NCBI GenBank assembly: GCA_012514915.1
Contig: JAAYZJ010000066.1
Coordinates: 1-6,492, forward strand
DNA length: 6,492 nt
Source: Lentisphaerota bacterium
Lineage (GTDB): Bacteria > Verrucomicrobiota > Kiritimatiellia > RFP12 > JAAYLN01
Direction: 5' to 3'
Part shown: in pieces, positions 1 through 5,760 of the stretch
How positions within the stretch are numbered: position 1 is the first letter of the stretch
Layout: every line of letters begins with the position of its first letter
Position numbers and translations under genes: made by a program
The notes under the pieces: generated by a model
The model's input: only the letters and a program-made list of their open reading frames with translations
What the model was told of the DNA's origin: nothing
The model's database searches: none

Positions 1-104
1 ATGCGGTCGTCGTCCCTTCCGCCTGTCTGACGACGCGCTGTAACCGGTGTCATCTTCATAATCCATGCCTGGCTTGCATCCAGGTTTGACGCCACGTGCC
101 CATC
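1..104. other. Window edge, no assignable gene
   Basis: This short stretch lies beyond the pnp terminator and holds no recognisable gene. On the plus strand one frame is open from the window edge to a TAA at 41-43 (last residues roughly PFRLSDDAL), which could be the tail of a gene entering from the left and converging on pnp. On the minus strand an ATG at 59-57 opens a frame to the edge (starting MKMTPVTARR), which could be the beginning of the next gene. Both pieces are too short to choose between. A small inverted repeat, CCTGG/CCAGG at 68-72 and 80-84, followed by TTT, is present but weak. Confidence 0.3.
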
Positions 105-138
105 AAAAAGGGATGCCGGCCAGGCCGGCATCCCTTTT
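105..138 (-). terminator. Rho-independent terminator of pnp
   Basis: A near-perfect hairpin has an 11-bp arm (110-120 paired with 124-134, reading GGGATGCCGGC on the plus strand), a 3-nt loop at 121-123, and four flanking A-T pairs (106-109 with 135-138). Read from the minus strand, the stem is followed directly by a run of five T (109-105), the classic intrinsic terminator layout. It lies 75 nt after the pnp stop codon. Because the A/T flanks are symmetrical (TTTT then GC on the plus side), it could also stop a gene arriving from the left, so it may be bidirectional. Confidence 0.85.
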
Positions 139-204
139 GCGCGGGAAGCTCACACGCCACCATCCGCCCGTATGGCTGGGTGACGCCTTTTTGGTTTCCC
201 GCGC
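139..204 (-). other. Long imperfect hairpin in the pnp 3' UTR
   Basis: An outer 9-bp perfect inverted repeat (GCGCGGGAA at 139-147, TTCCCGCGC at 196-204) extends by a G-U and a C-G pair. It encloses an inner 6-of-7 pairing (155-161 with 179-185). The base of the structure is 8 nt past the pnp stop codon at 215-213, and its other end directly abuts the terminator hairpin at 138. Together they make the 3' UTR an almost continuous stack of two stem-loops. A role in shielding the mRNA from 3' exonucleases is inference from position and shape. I recognise no RNA family. Confidence 0.5.
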
Positions 205-212
205 GGGGCCTC

Positions 213-1685
213 TCAGGCGTCGGTTGTGGCCGCCGCGGCCGCCATGTCGCGGTCGCGCATGGCCTCGCGACGGCTCAGCTTGATGCGGCCGCGGTCATCG
301 ACGGCGATGACCTTGACCCACATCTTGTCGCCGATCTTGCAGACGTCCTCGACGGCGCGGATGCGGGCGTCGGCGAGTTCGCTGATGTGGCAGAGGCCAT
401 CCATGCCGGGGAGAATCTCGACGAAGGCGCCGAATTCCTTGATGCCCGTGACGGTTCCCTCGTAGATGCGTCCTTCCTCGGCCTCGGAGGAGATCGCCTC
501 GACCTCGTGGACCGCCAGCGCCATCGACTCGCCGTTGCTGGCGTAGATCGAGACGGTGCCGTCCTCGGCGATGTCGATCTGGGCGCCCGAGAGCTCGGTG
601 ATGCGGCGGATGTTCTTGCCGCCGGGACCGATCAGGCCGCCGATCTTGTCGACGGGGATCACGACGGTCGTGATGCGCGGCGCGTGCGGCGAGAGCTCCT
701 GGCGCGGCTCGGCGATCACCCCCTGCATGAAGTCGAGAATGGCCAGCCGGGCGACGCGCGTCTGGCGCAGCGCCTCCTCGACGATGTCCCACGTCAGGCC
801 GCGCACCTTGAGGTCCACCTGGAAGCCGGTGATCCCCTTGCGGGTGCCGCAGACCTTGAAGTCCATGTCGCCGCAGTGATCCTCGGCCCCGAGGATGTCG
901 GTCACGACGATCTTCTTCGACTCGTCGGCGCTGGTGAAGAGGCCGGCCGAAATGCCGGCGACCGGCGCCTTGATCGGGACACCGGCATCCATCAGGGCCA
1001 GGGTGCCGACGCAGACGCTGGCCATCGACGAGGAGCCGTTCGACCCCATGATGTCGGAGACGACGCGGATCGTGTAGGGATAGTCGACCGGAATCACCGG
1101 CCGCAGCGAGCGCTCGGCCAGGGCGCCGTGGCCGATCTCGCGGCGGCCAGGGCCCATGATGCGCCGGACTTCCCCGACGGAATAGGGGGGGAAGTTGTAG
1201 TGCAGCATGAAGGGTTTCTCCTTCTCGCCGCCGGCGATCGCGTCGAGTTCCTGCGCGTCCTTCTTCGTGCCGAGCGTCACAGTCCCGAGGGACTGGGTTT
1301 CACCGCGGGCGAAGAGGGCCGACCCGTGCGTGCGGGGCAGGAGGCCGACCTGCGCGGCCAGCGGACGGAGCGCCTCGGCGGGCCGGCCGTCGATGCGCCG
1401 GCCATGGTCGAGGACGTTGCTGCGCACCGTGTCGATCTCGAAGGCGTCGAAGAGGCGCGCGAAGTCGTTGTCGGTGACCTCGGGGAACTGCGCGATCATC
1501 TTCGCCTGGAGGTCGGCCTTGATCGCGGCGACCTTCTCCTGGCGTTCGAGCTTGCCGGCGATGCACAGGGCGTCGCGCAGGGCGGCGCCGTTCGCGCGCA
1601 GGAAGGCCATCTTCTCGGTGTTCGGCGGGGTTTCGACGATGACCTTGTCGGGCTTGCCGAGCTTGCGGCGCAGCTCGATCTGCAT
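213..1685 (-). CDS. pnp: Polyribonucleotide nucleotidyltransferase, C-terminal part (after in-frame stop)
   Basis: This frame encodes the larger part of PNPase, which degrades RNA 3' to 5' by phosphorolysis and can add tails from NDPs. The 490 residues begin in the all-helical linker domain. A second, catalytic RNase PH-like domain follows (about residues 95-325), then a KH domain (337-398, GxxG loop as IGPGGKN at 352-358), an S1 domain (404-474) and a short Ala-rich tail. The phosphate-site serines (SNGSSS, 215-220) and the metal/catalytic residues D269, D275 and K277 (in EDHCGDMDFK, matching E. coli D486, D492, K494) are present. It is in the same frame as the N-terminal part, from which it is separated only by the amber codon at 1709-1707 and seven sense codons (EVVKLVD). 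ATG 1685 is the first usable start. An AGGAGG lies upstream, but 17 nt away, longer than the usual spacing. With the stop read as one residue the protein would be 707 residues, normal for the family. It ends with TGA. Confidence 0.9.
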   Translation of the reverse strand: MQIELRRKLGKPDKVIVETPPNTEKMAFLRANGAALRDALCIAGKLERQEKVAAIKADLQAKMIAQFPEVTDNDFARLFDAFEIDTVRSNVLDHGRRIDGRPAEALRPLAAQVGLLPRTHGSALFARGETQSLGTVTLGTKKDAQELDAIAGGEKEKPFMLHYNFPPYSVGEVRRIMGPGRREIGHGALAERSLRPVIPVDYPYTIRVVSDIMGSNGSSSMASVCVGTLALMDAGVPIKAPVAGISAGLFTSADESKKIVVTDILGAEDHCGDMDFKVCGTRKGITGFQVDLKVRGLTWDIVEEALRQTRVARLAILDFMQGVIAEPRQELSPHAPRITTVVIPVDKIGGLIGPGGKNIRRITELSGAQIDIAEDGTVSIYASNGESMALAVHEVEAISSEAEEGRIYEGTVTGIKEFGAFVEILPGMDGLCHISELADARIRAVEDVCKIGDKMWVKVIAVDDRGRIKLSRREAMRDRDMAAAAATTDA

Positions 1686-1702
1686 GTCGACGAGCTTGAC
1701 GA

Positions 1703-1709
1703 CCTCCTA
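1703..1709 (-). other. In-frame amber codon overlapping an AGGAGG sequence inside pnp
   Basis: The codons around the break read GCC CAG TAG GAG GTC on the minus strand. The TAG at 1709-1707 interrupts an otherwise continuous frame. Against the usual PNPase pattern in this helix (AQ-E-x-hydrophobic...) it occupies one residue position, often Glu, so a single base change from GAG or CAG explains it. The A and G of TAG are also the first two bases of AGGAGG (1708-1703), a strong anti-Shine-Dalgarno match, with ATG 1685-1683 seventeen nt downstream. Reinitiation there is possible but unproven. The other TAG codons in the window (ends of rpsO and of the ligase gene) act as normal stops. Confidence 0.9.
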
Positions 1710-2336
1710 CTGGGCGGCCTTCATGGCGGCCAGGAAGTCCTCGTCGGCGATCTCATCGGCGCCGCCCTCCATCATCAGGAAGCGGTCGCGCGTGCCGGCG
1801 TACATCAGGTCGAGGTCGCTCTTCAGGCGCTGCTCATGGGTCGGGTTGATGACCCAGGCCCCGTCGATCCGGCCGATGCGGACGGCGGCAATCGGCCCGT
1901 AGAACGGGACCTCGGAGAGGTGCAGCGACGCGCTGGCGGCGATCACGCTCAGGACGTCGGGATCATTCACGCCGTCGGACGAGAGCAGCATGTTCATGAT
2001 CTGCACCTCGTTGTGGTAGCCCTCGGGGAAGAGGGGACGGATCGGACGGTCGGTCAGGCGGGCGATCAGGGTCTCGCGGTCGCTCGGACGCTGTTCGCGC
2101 TTGAAATAGCCCCCGGGGAAGCGGCCGGCCGCGTAGTACTTCTCGCGGTAGTCGACCTGGAGGGGGAAGTAGTCGATCCCCTCGCGCGGGGAATCGGTGT
2201 TGCAAACGGCCGAAAACAGGATCGTGTCGGCCAGGCGGACGGTGACGGACCCGGCGGCCTGCAGGGCGAGCAGCCCCGTCTCGATGGTGATCGTCTGCCC
2301 GCCGACGTCGGCGGAAACGGATGTTACTGGATTCAT
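1707..2336 (-). CDS. pnp: Polyribonucleotide nucleotidyltransferase, N-terminal part (first RNase PH domain)
   Basis: This 209-residue frame is the complete first RNase PH-like domain of PNPase. In the trimer this domain is the non-catalytic half of the ring that helps bind RNA and hold the assembly together. Visible family signatures are the start MNPVTSVSADVGG followed by a beta-rich stretch, DYREKYYAAGRFPGGYFKRE, then RPSDRETLIARLTDRPIRPLFPEG, and a tail ending in a helix (ADEDFLAAMKAAQ) where the amber stop falls. ATG 2336 is chosen because the family begins here and AAAGGA precedes it, though only 3 nt away. The frame stays open to 2432, but that extension (Pro/Ala/Gly-rich) is not PNPase-like. 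It lies 160 nt after rpsO on the same strand, the classic rpsO-pnp order. No other disruption is seen in the frame, so this is not an old decayed pseudogene. Confidence 0.88.
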   Translation of the reverse strand: MNPVTSVSADVGGQTITIETGLLALQAAGSVTVRLADTILFSAVCNTDSPREGIDYFPLQVDYREKYYAAGRFPGGYFKREQRPSDRETLIARLTDRPIRPLFPEGYHNEVQIMNMLLSSDGVNDPDVLSVIAASASLHLSEVPFYGPIAAVRIGRIDGAWVINPTHEQRLKSDLDLMYAGTRDRFLMMEGGADEIADEDFLAAMKAAQ

Positions 2337-2496
2337 GGGTCCTTTCAGGGACAGAGCATGCTGGGGTGGCAAGACAACAGGGGGCGGCGCAAGGCCGTCC
2401 ATCCCGCCGATTCCCTCCGCCCGTTCAGCCACCCCATGCGGGAAGGCCGGGGCCAGCCGTGGCCGGGCGGGAAGAATGGGCGCGAGCGGTCATCGC
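2337..2496 (-). other. rpsO-pnp spacer with a small hairpin
   Basis: The 160-nt spacer contains a short hairpin, GGCCA at 2451-2455 pairing with TGGCC at 2460-2464 around a 4-nt loop, with a further bulged CC/GG extension. No T-run follows, so it is not an intrinsic terminator. I see no convincing -35/-10 pair for a separate pnp promoter (a TTGCCA is present without a partner -10). Co-transcription of rpsO and pnp is therefore the simplest reading. In E. coli the equivalent spacer carries an RNase III-processed stem involved in PNPase autoregulation. Whether this small stem plays that role is speculation. Confidence 0.35.
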
Positions 2497-2760
2497 CTAG
2501 CGGCGGATGCCGAGTTCCTTGATCAGGCTCTGATAGCGCGCTTCGTTCTTGCGCTTCAGATAATCGAGGAGACGACGGCGGGCGCTGACCATCCGAATCA
2601 GGCCGTAGCGCGAGCCCACGTCCTTCTGATGGGACTTGAGGTGCTCGGTCAACGCCTCGATCTTCTTGGTCAGCAGGGCGATCTGCACCTCGCTCGATCC
2701 CGTGTCACCCTCGTGACGCTGGAAAGCCTGGCGGATCGCGTTCTTGTCGATTTGGCTCAT
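2497..2760 (-). CDS. rpsO: 30S ribosomal protein S15
   Basis: This encodes an 87-residue S15, close to the usual 88-89. S15 is a primary 16S rRNA-binding protein of the small subunit platform and contributes to an intersubunit bridge. Family hallmarks run in order: an N-terminal helix (MSQIDKNAIRQAFQ), the loop EGDTGSSEVQIALLT, the HLKSHQKDVGSRYGL stretch that contacts the rRNA three-way junction, RRRLLDYLKRKN, and the typical end SLIKELGIRR. The ATG at 2760 is fixed by homology. Its likely ribosome site is AAGGA at 2778-2774, 12 nt upstream, slightly far. The frame stays open upstream to 2970, but that part crosses the promoter and is not S15. The gene ends in TAG, showing that TAG is a normal stop here. 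pnp follows on the same strand. Confidence 0.97.
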   Translation of the reverse strand: MSQIDKNAIRQAFQRHEGDTGSSEVQIALLTKKIEALTEHLKSHQKDVGSRYGLIRMVSARRRLLDYLKRKNEARYQSLIKELGIRR

Positions 2761-2784
2761 GTTCGCTCGGAGTCCTTGCCCAGC

Positions 2785-2797
2785 ACGACGGTGTCGT
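2785..2797 (-). promoter_or_regulatory. Hairpin in the rpsO leader, upstream of the ribosome site
   Basis: The predicted leader of about 60 nt carries a perfect 5-bp stem, ACGAC/GTCGT, with a 3-nt loop. It ends 6 nt before the AAGGA ribosome site at 2778-2774. The leader upstream of it is A/C-rich and unstructured. S15 is known to autoregulate its mRNA in several bacteria by binding leader structures of differing form. Position is the only reason to suspect that here, as I do not recognise any described S15 leader class. Confidence 0.3.
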
Positions 2798-2826
2798 TGT
2801 GCGTTTGTGTTGTTATTCCGGCGTGC

Positions 2827-2855
2827 AATATGACGCTCCCCGGGGGGAAAGTCAA
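2827..2855 (-). promoter_or_regulatory. Sigma70-type promoter for rpsO-pnp
   Basis: Reading the minus strand, TTGACT (2855-2850, five of six consensus bases) and CATATT (2832-2827, four of six) are separated by exactly 17 bp. The implied start site near 2820 gives a leader of about 60 nt before the rpsO ATG. This is the best promoter match in the window and is correctly placed for the ribosomal gene. Confidence 0.6.
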
Positions 2856-2950
2856 GCGCGTTCGAGCTCGCACGGTGGCTGGGGCCAACACCGAGAGTCC
2901 AAAGCCGCAACGGGGAGACCAGCTCCAGGCACGCCGCAGGTGAGGGGTGA

Positions 2951-2979
2951 ATCATACTGGAAAGAGGCACGGACTTGAA
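2951..2979 (-). promoter_or_regulatory. Possible second, distal promoter for rpsO
   Basis: On the minus strand a TATGAT -10 (2956-2951, five of six consensus bases) lies 17 bp after a poor -35, TTCAAG (2979-2974). It sits in the only A/T-rich patch of the intergenic region and would give rpsO a leader of about 185 nt. The weak -35 makes this tentative. Confidence 0.22.
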
Positions 2980-3004
2980 GAATAAAATGATCCCCTGTCA
3001 GCGC

Positions 3005-3033
3005 TTGCGGCGGACGGGCGTTCGCGGTACGAT
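3005..3033 (+). promoter_or_regulatory. Possible promoter for the heparinase-like gene
   Basis: TTGCGG at 3005-3010 and TACGAT at 3028-3033 are 17 bp apart, matching three and four of six consensus bases. The implied start near 3040 leaves a leader of about 45 nt before the ATG at 3085. Position and spacing are good but the hexamers are weak, so the call is tentative. Confidence 0.3.
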
Positions 3034-3084
3034 GGCGCCTACGTATGGGAGACATTCGACCAGCGCGAGACGGGAGACGGCACC

Positions 3085-5436
3085 ATGCTCGTGAAACACG
3101 ACCGTGTGGTTGAAACAAGCGTGCTGCTGGATGCCGCCGCGCTGGGCGCGGCGTGGCGGCGGCCCGTCGGGGAGCACGGCGGCCGGCGGGCGACCCGGAT
3201 CGATCTGGCGGAGCCGTTCGTCGGCGAGGTCGTGCCACCCCTTGTCGACCTGCGGGCCTTCGACCAGATCGTAATGGTCTTCCGCACGGCGGGCGGGACG
3301 GTTCGCCCGACGCTGGGCATCGAACTGACGACGCAGACCGAGGGGCTCTCCGCTCCCGATTCGTTCAGCACGGGGCATGCGCCGGAACTCACCGCCGAGG
3401 ACGACTGGGCACGCTATCCGTTTCCCTGGGAGAACTTCCTGATCTTCGGGCAGGGCGAACGGGTCTATCCCGTGCGCCGGATGGCTCTGACGATCAGCGC
3501 CGCGACGCCGGGGATCACCCTGTGGCTGGCGGAACTGCGCGTCGAGCGACGCGCGCGCGCCGCCGGGCCGCGGCTCACCGACGCCGGTCTGGCGGCGGAA
3601 CTGGATGGCTTCGACGGGCCCGGCCTGCTGGCGCACCTCCGCGCGCGCAAGCAGCCGCGCCACGCGTTCGGTGCCACGCCGGCGGCGGCGACCGACGGCG
3701 CGACGCTGGCGCAGGCCGACGCGATCTGCCGCCACCACATCAACGGCTACGAGGTCGGCGATCCGGTCAATTGGCGCCTCAATCCCAACGGCTATCTCGA
3801 ATGGATGCACGCCTTCAACCGGCAGGGCTGGATGAATACGCTGGTGGCGGCCTACCGCGGCACGGGCGACGCCCGCTACGTGCGCAAGCTCGATGAACTG
3901 TGGCTGAGCTGGCTGCGCGACAACCCCGAGCCCGAGGGACACAACGGCGGCGGCGATCCCGCCTGGGAGACCCTCTCGGTGGCGGTCCGTGGATGCCGCA
4001 CCTGGCTCGACGCCTTCTTCGCCCTGCTCGACGATCCGCACTTCCGCGACTCCACGCGGATCGAAATCCTCAAGAGCTTGCACGGCCACGCCGAGCATCT
4101 GCTGCGCTACACCGGCCATGCCAACAACTGGCTGATTGTCGAGAGCCGCCTCCTGTTTGGGCTCGGCGTCGTCTTCCCGGAGTTCAAGCGGGCGGCCGCC
4201 TGGCGGGCCACGGGACTTGCGCGCCTGGCGCACGAGCTGAAGCGGCAAATCTGGCCCGATGGCGCCGACTGGGAGCTGGCACCGGGCTACCACATGATGG
4301 CCTGCGGCGGCTTCCTCATCCCGCTGGAGCTGGCCCGTCTCAACGCGATCCCGTTGCCCGAAGGGTTTGCCCAGCGTCTGATCGCGACGTTCGACTACGT
4401 GGCGGGGCTGACGCGGCCAGACGGCACGCTCCCCTCGGTAAACGACTCGGGCGGGTGGCGCTCGCGGTCGGGACGGGACTACCTCGCGCTGGGCGCCGAG
4501 CTGTTCGGCCGGCCGGAACTGACCGCGAGCCCGGAGGGGCCCTTCGCCGGCCGCAGCCGCGCCTTTCCCGATGCCGGCATGCATGTCCTGGCGTCGGGAA
4601 CCGGCAGCGAAGCCCTCTGGGCGCTCTTCGATGGCGGCCCTCCCGGCGCGAGCCATTGCCACGAGGACGCCCTGAACGTCGAGTTTTTCGCCTACGGGCT
4701 CCCCTGCATCGTCGACCCCGGGATCACGGGCTACCTGCGCGACGACTGGACCAGCTATTATCGCCGGACCCAGGCGCACAACACCGTCCTCGTGAACGGC
4801 GCCGGGCAGACGTGGGCGCGGCAGCCGCACGACGCGCGGACGGTCAGCGCCCGGGATCGCGTGCAGACCTCCGCCGGCGAGACGTGCGAAGGGCTGCGGG
4901 CGTCCTATGACCAGGGCTACGAGGGGCAGCCGGACGGCCTCGTCCACACCCGGGCGCTGCTCTTTGTCCGCGGCCGCTACTGGGTGGTGTTCGACGAGGT
5001 GCGCGGGGAGGGCGCGCGCGACATGGAGGCCCGCTTCCAGTTCGTGCCGCTACGCCTGGTGCTCGACCGGCGCCGCCGGGTGTTCCGGACCCTGCGGCAG
5101 AATCTGCCCAACCTGGAGCTATGGCCGCTGGCGCCGGCCGGTCGTCCGAAGCTCGCGGTGGCCACGGGCGAGACCGCACCCGTGGGGGGCTGGGTGAGCG
5201 AAGGCGAGGACAAGCCCGCCCCGCAGGCGCGGATCAAACTGACGGGCGACGGTGCCCGCGCGCCGCTGCGGCTGGTGACCGTGGTCCTGCCGTTCGCCCA
5301 GGGGGTGAGCTCGGGGGTCCGGGTGCGGCTGCGCCGCACGCCGGCCGCCGCCGACCGCGTCACGCTGGAGGTGCGCACCGCCGCGGGCGCGACCGAGACG
5401 ATCACGTACGGCTGGCGTGATGGGCTCTTCTCCTGA
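3085..5436 (+). CDS. Heparinase II/III family protein (putative polysaccharide lyase)
   Basis: This 783-residue protein has the heparinase II/III-type layout. Residues about 35-156 look like an N-terminal beta-sandwich. About 205-480 is an alpha/alpha-toroid with family-like segments (NPNGYLEWMHAFNRQ at 233-247, NNWLIVESR at 347-355, PDGADWELAPGYH at 391-403). About 490-783 is the C-terminal beta-sandwich with the hallmark HCHEDALNVEFF (524-535), IVDPG (542-546) and TQAHNTVLVNG (562-572). N347/N348, Y402 and H403 are candidate catalytic residues. H526, D544 and H565 resemble the metal-site residues of heparinase II, by analogy only. Such enzymes usually cleave uronic-acid polysaccharides by beta-elimination, and the substrate cannot be read here. 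ATG 3085 is supported by GGGAG 8 nt upstream, and no in-frame ATG, GTG or TTG start lies before the stop at 2983. The N-terminus (MLVKHDRVVETSVLLD) shows no signal peptide, odd for a lyase of external polymers. No sulfatase, transporter or other sugar gene is adjacent. It ends in TGA. Confidence 0.85.
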   Translation: MLVKHDRVVETSVLLDAAALGAAWRRPVGEHGGRRATRIDLAEPFVGEVVPPLVDLRAFDQIVMVFRTAGGTVRPTLGIELTTQTEGLSAPDSFSTGHAPELTAEDDWARYPFPWENFLIFGQGERVYPVRRMALTISAATPGITLWLAELRVERRARAAGPRLTDAGLAAELDGFDGPGLLAHLRARKQPRHAFGATPAAATDGATLAQADAICRHHINGYEVGDPVNWRLNPNGYLEWMHAFNRQGWMNTLVAAYRGTGDARYVRKLDELWLSWLRDNPEPEGHNGGGDPAWETLSVAVRGCRTWLDAFFALLDDPHFRDSTRIEILKSLHGHAEHLLRYTGHANNWLIVESRLLFGLGVVFPEFKRAAAWRATGLARLAHELKRQIWPDGADWELAPGYHMMACGGFLIPLELARLNAIPLPEGFAQRLIATFDYVAGLTRPDGTLPSVNDSGGWRSRSGRDYLALGAELFGRPELTASPEGPFAGRSRAFPDAGMHVLASGTGSEALWALFDGGPPGASHCHEDALNVEFFAYGLPCIVDPGITGYLRDDWTSYYRRTQAHNTVLVNGAGQTWARQPHDARTVSARDRVQTSAGETCEGLRASYDQGYEGQPDGLVHTRALLFVRGRYWVVFDEVRGEGARDMEARFQFVPLRLVLDRRRRVFRTLRQNLPNLELWPLAPAGRPKLAVATGETAPVGGWVSEGEDKPAPQARIKLTGDGARAPLRLVTVVLPFAQGVSSGVRVRLRRTPAAADRVTLEVRTAAGATETITYGWRDGLFS

Positions 5437-5448
5437 GAGGAGGGTACC

Positions 5449-5760
5449 GTGGCCTTCTTCGCCCGGAAACCGGGTGTGCGTTTCTACCTGCGCGACTTCC
5501 CATCCCCGCGTGCGCAAGTCCGCGTGGGCGCGACAGTGTCCGATCAAGAAGGGGCTGGGGTGCACGCTGCGGCTAGCGGGTGGTCTGCGCCTCGACCAGC
5601 CGCTTGCCGCAATACTTCTCGCGAAGCTTGGGCTTCTCGATCTTGCCGGTCGCGTTGCGGGGCACCGGCGCGAAAATCACGCGCCGCGGACGCTTGTAGC
5701 GGGGCAATTCGGCGCAGAAGGCGGCGATCGCCGCCTCCGTGCAGGTGGCCCCCTCCTTGA
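5449..5760 (+). CDS. Doubtful small frame with a strong ribosome site after the heparinase gene
   Basis: A GTG at 5449 is preceded by AGGAGGG (5438-5444), an excellent Shine-Dalgarno at usable spacing that begins 2 nt after the heparinase stop codon, as expected for a translationally coupled operon gene. The first 30 or so codons (VAFFARKPGVRFYLRDFPSP...) have G/C-rich third positions and look protein-like. From about codon 42 the frame runs antisense into the convergent acyl-CoA ligase gene and becomes Arg/Ser/Pro-rich, like an ordinary shadow. It may be the remnant of a longer gene cut off here, a very short real peptide, or chance. I recognise no family. Confidence 0.22.
   Translation: MAFFARKPGVRFYLRDFPSPRAQVRVGATVSDQEGAGVHAAASGWSAPRPAACRNTSREAWASRSCRSRCGAPARKSRAADACSGAIRRRRRRSPPPCRWPPP
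5460..5476 (+). terminator. Weak hairpin downstream of the heparinase gene
   Basis: CGCCCGG at 5460-5466 pairs with CCGGGTG at 5470-5476 (one G-U) around an AAA loop, 24 nt past the heparinase stop codon. Only a short TTT at 5481-5483 follows, after a 4-nt gap, so it is a poor intrinsic terminator and lies inside the small frame that starts at 5449. No better terminator is visible between the two convergent genes. Confidence 0.25.

Larger units (their letters stand above)
2761..3084. other. Divergent intergenic region between rpsO and the heparinase-like gene
   Basis: This 324-bp stretch separates two divergent genes and has no protein-coding frame I would defend. It holds the rpsO leader and promoter (2761-2855), a G/C-rich middle without features, an A/T-richer patch at about 2945-2990 with a second possible minus-strand promoter, and a possible plus-strand promoter at 3005-3033. 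No tRNA, small RNA or repeat is apparent. Confidence 0.6.

Noticed and set aside
68..87. CCTGG/CCAGG inverted repeat followed by TTT as a plus-strand terminator
   Set aside because: Only 5 bp of stem, a 7-nt loop and three T residues; too weak next to the much stronger hairpin at 105-138.
2337..2432. N-terminal extension of the pnp frame up to an ATG at 2432
   Set aside because: The added 32 residues do not resemble PNPase, whose homology begins at the ATG at 2336, which also has a ribosome site.
2427..2470. Terminator between rpsO and pnp
   Set aside because: The G/C hairpin there has only a 5-bp uninterrupted stem and no T-run on the minus strand.
96..2522. An 808-residue open frame on the plus strand covering all of pnp
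   Set aside because: It is the antisense shadow of pnp and the end of rpsO. Strong G/C third-position bias removes stops on the opposite strand, the Asp/Ala/Gly/Leu-rich product has no recognisable domain, and the real gene is unambiguous.
2998..4947. A 649-residue open frame on the minus strand opposite the heparinase-like gene
   Set aside because: It is the antisense shadow of a well-supported gene, rich in Arg, Ala, Gly and Pro, with no domain signature.
5119..5565. A 148-residue minus-strand frame starting just after the ligase gene
   Set aside because: Most of it is antisense to the heparinase C-terminus, the product is His/Arg/Pro/Gly-rich, and no plausible ribosome site precedes it.
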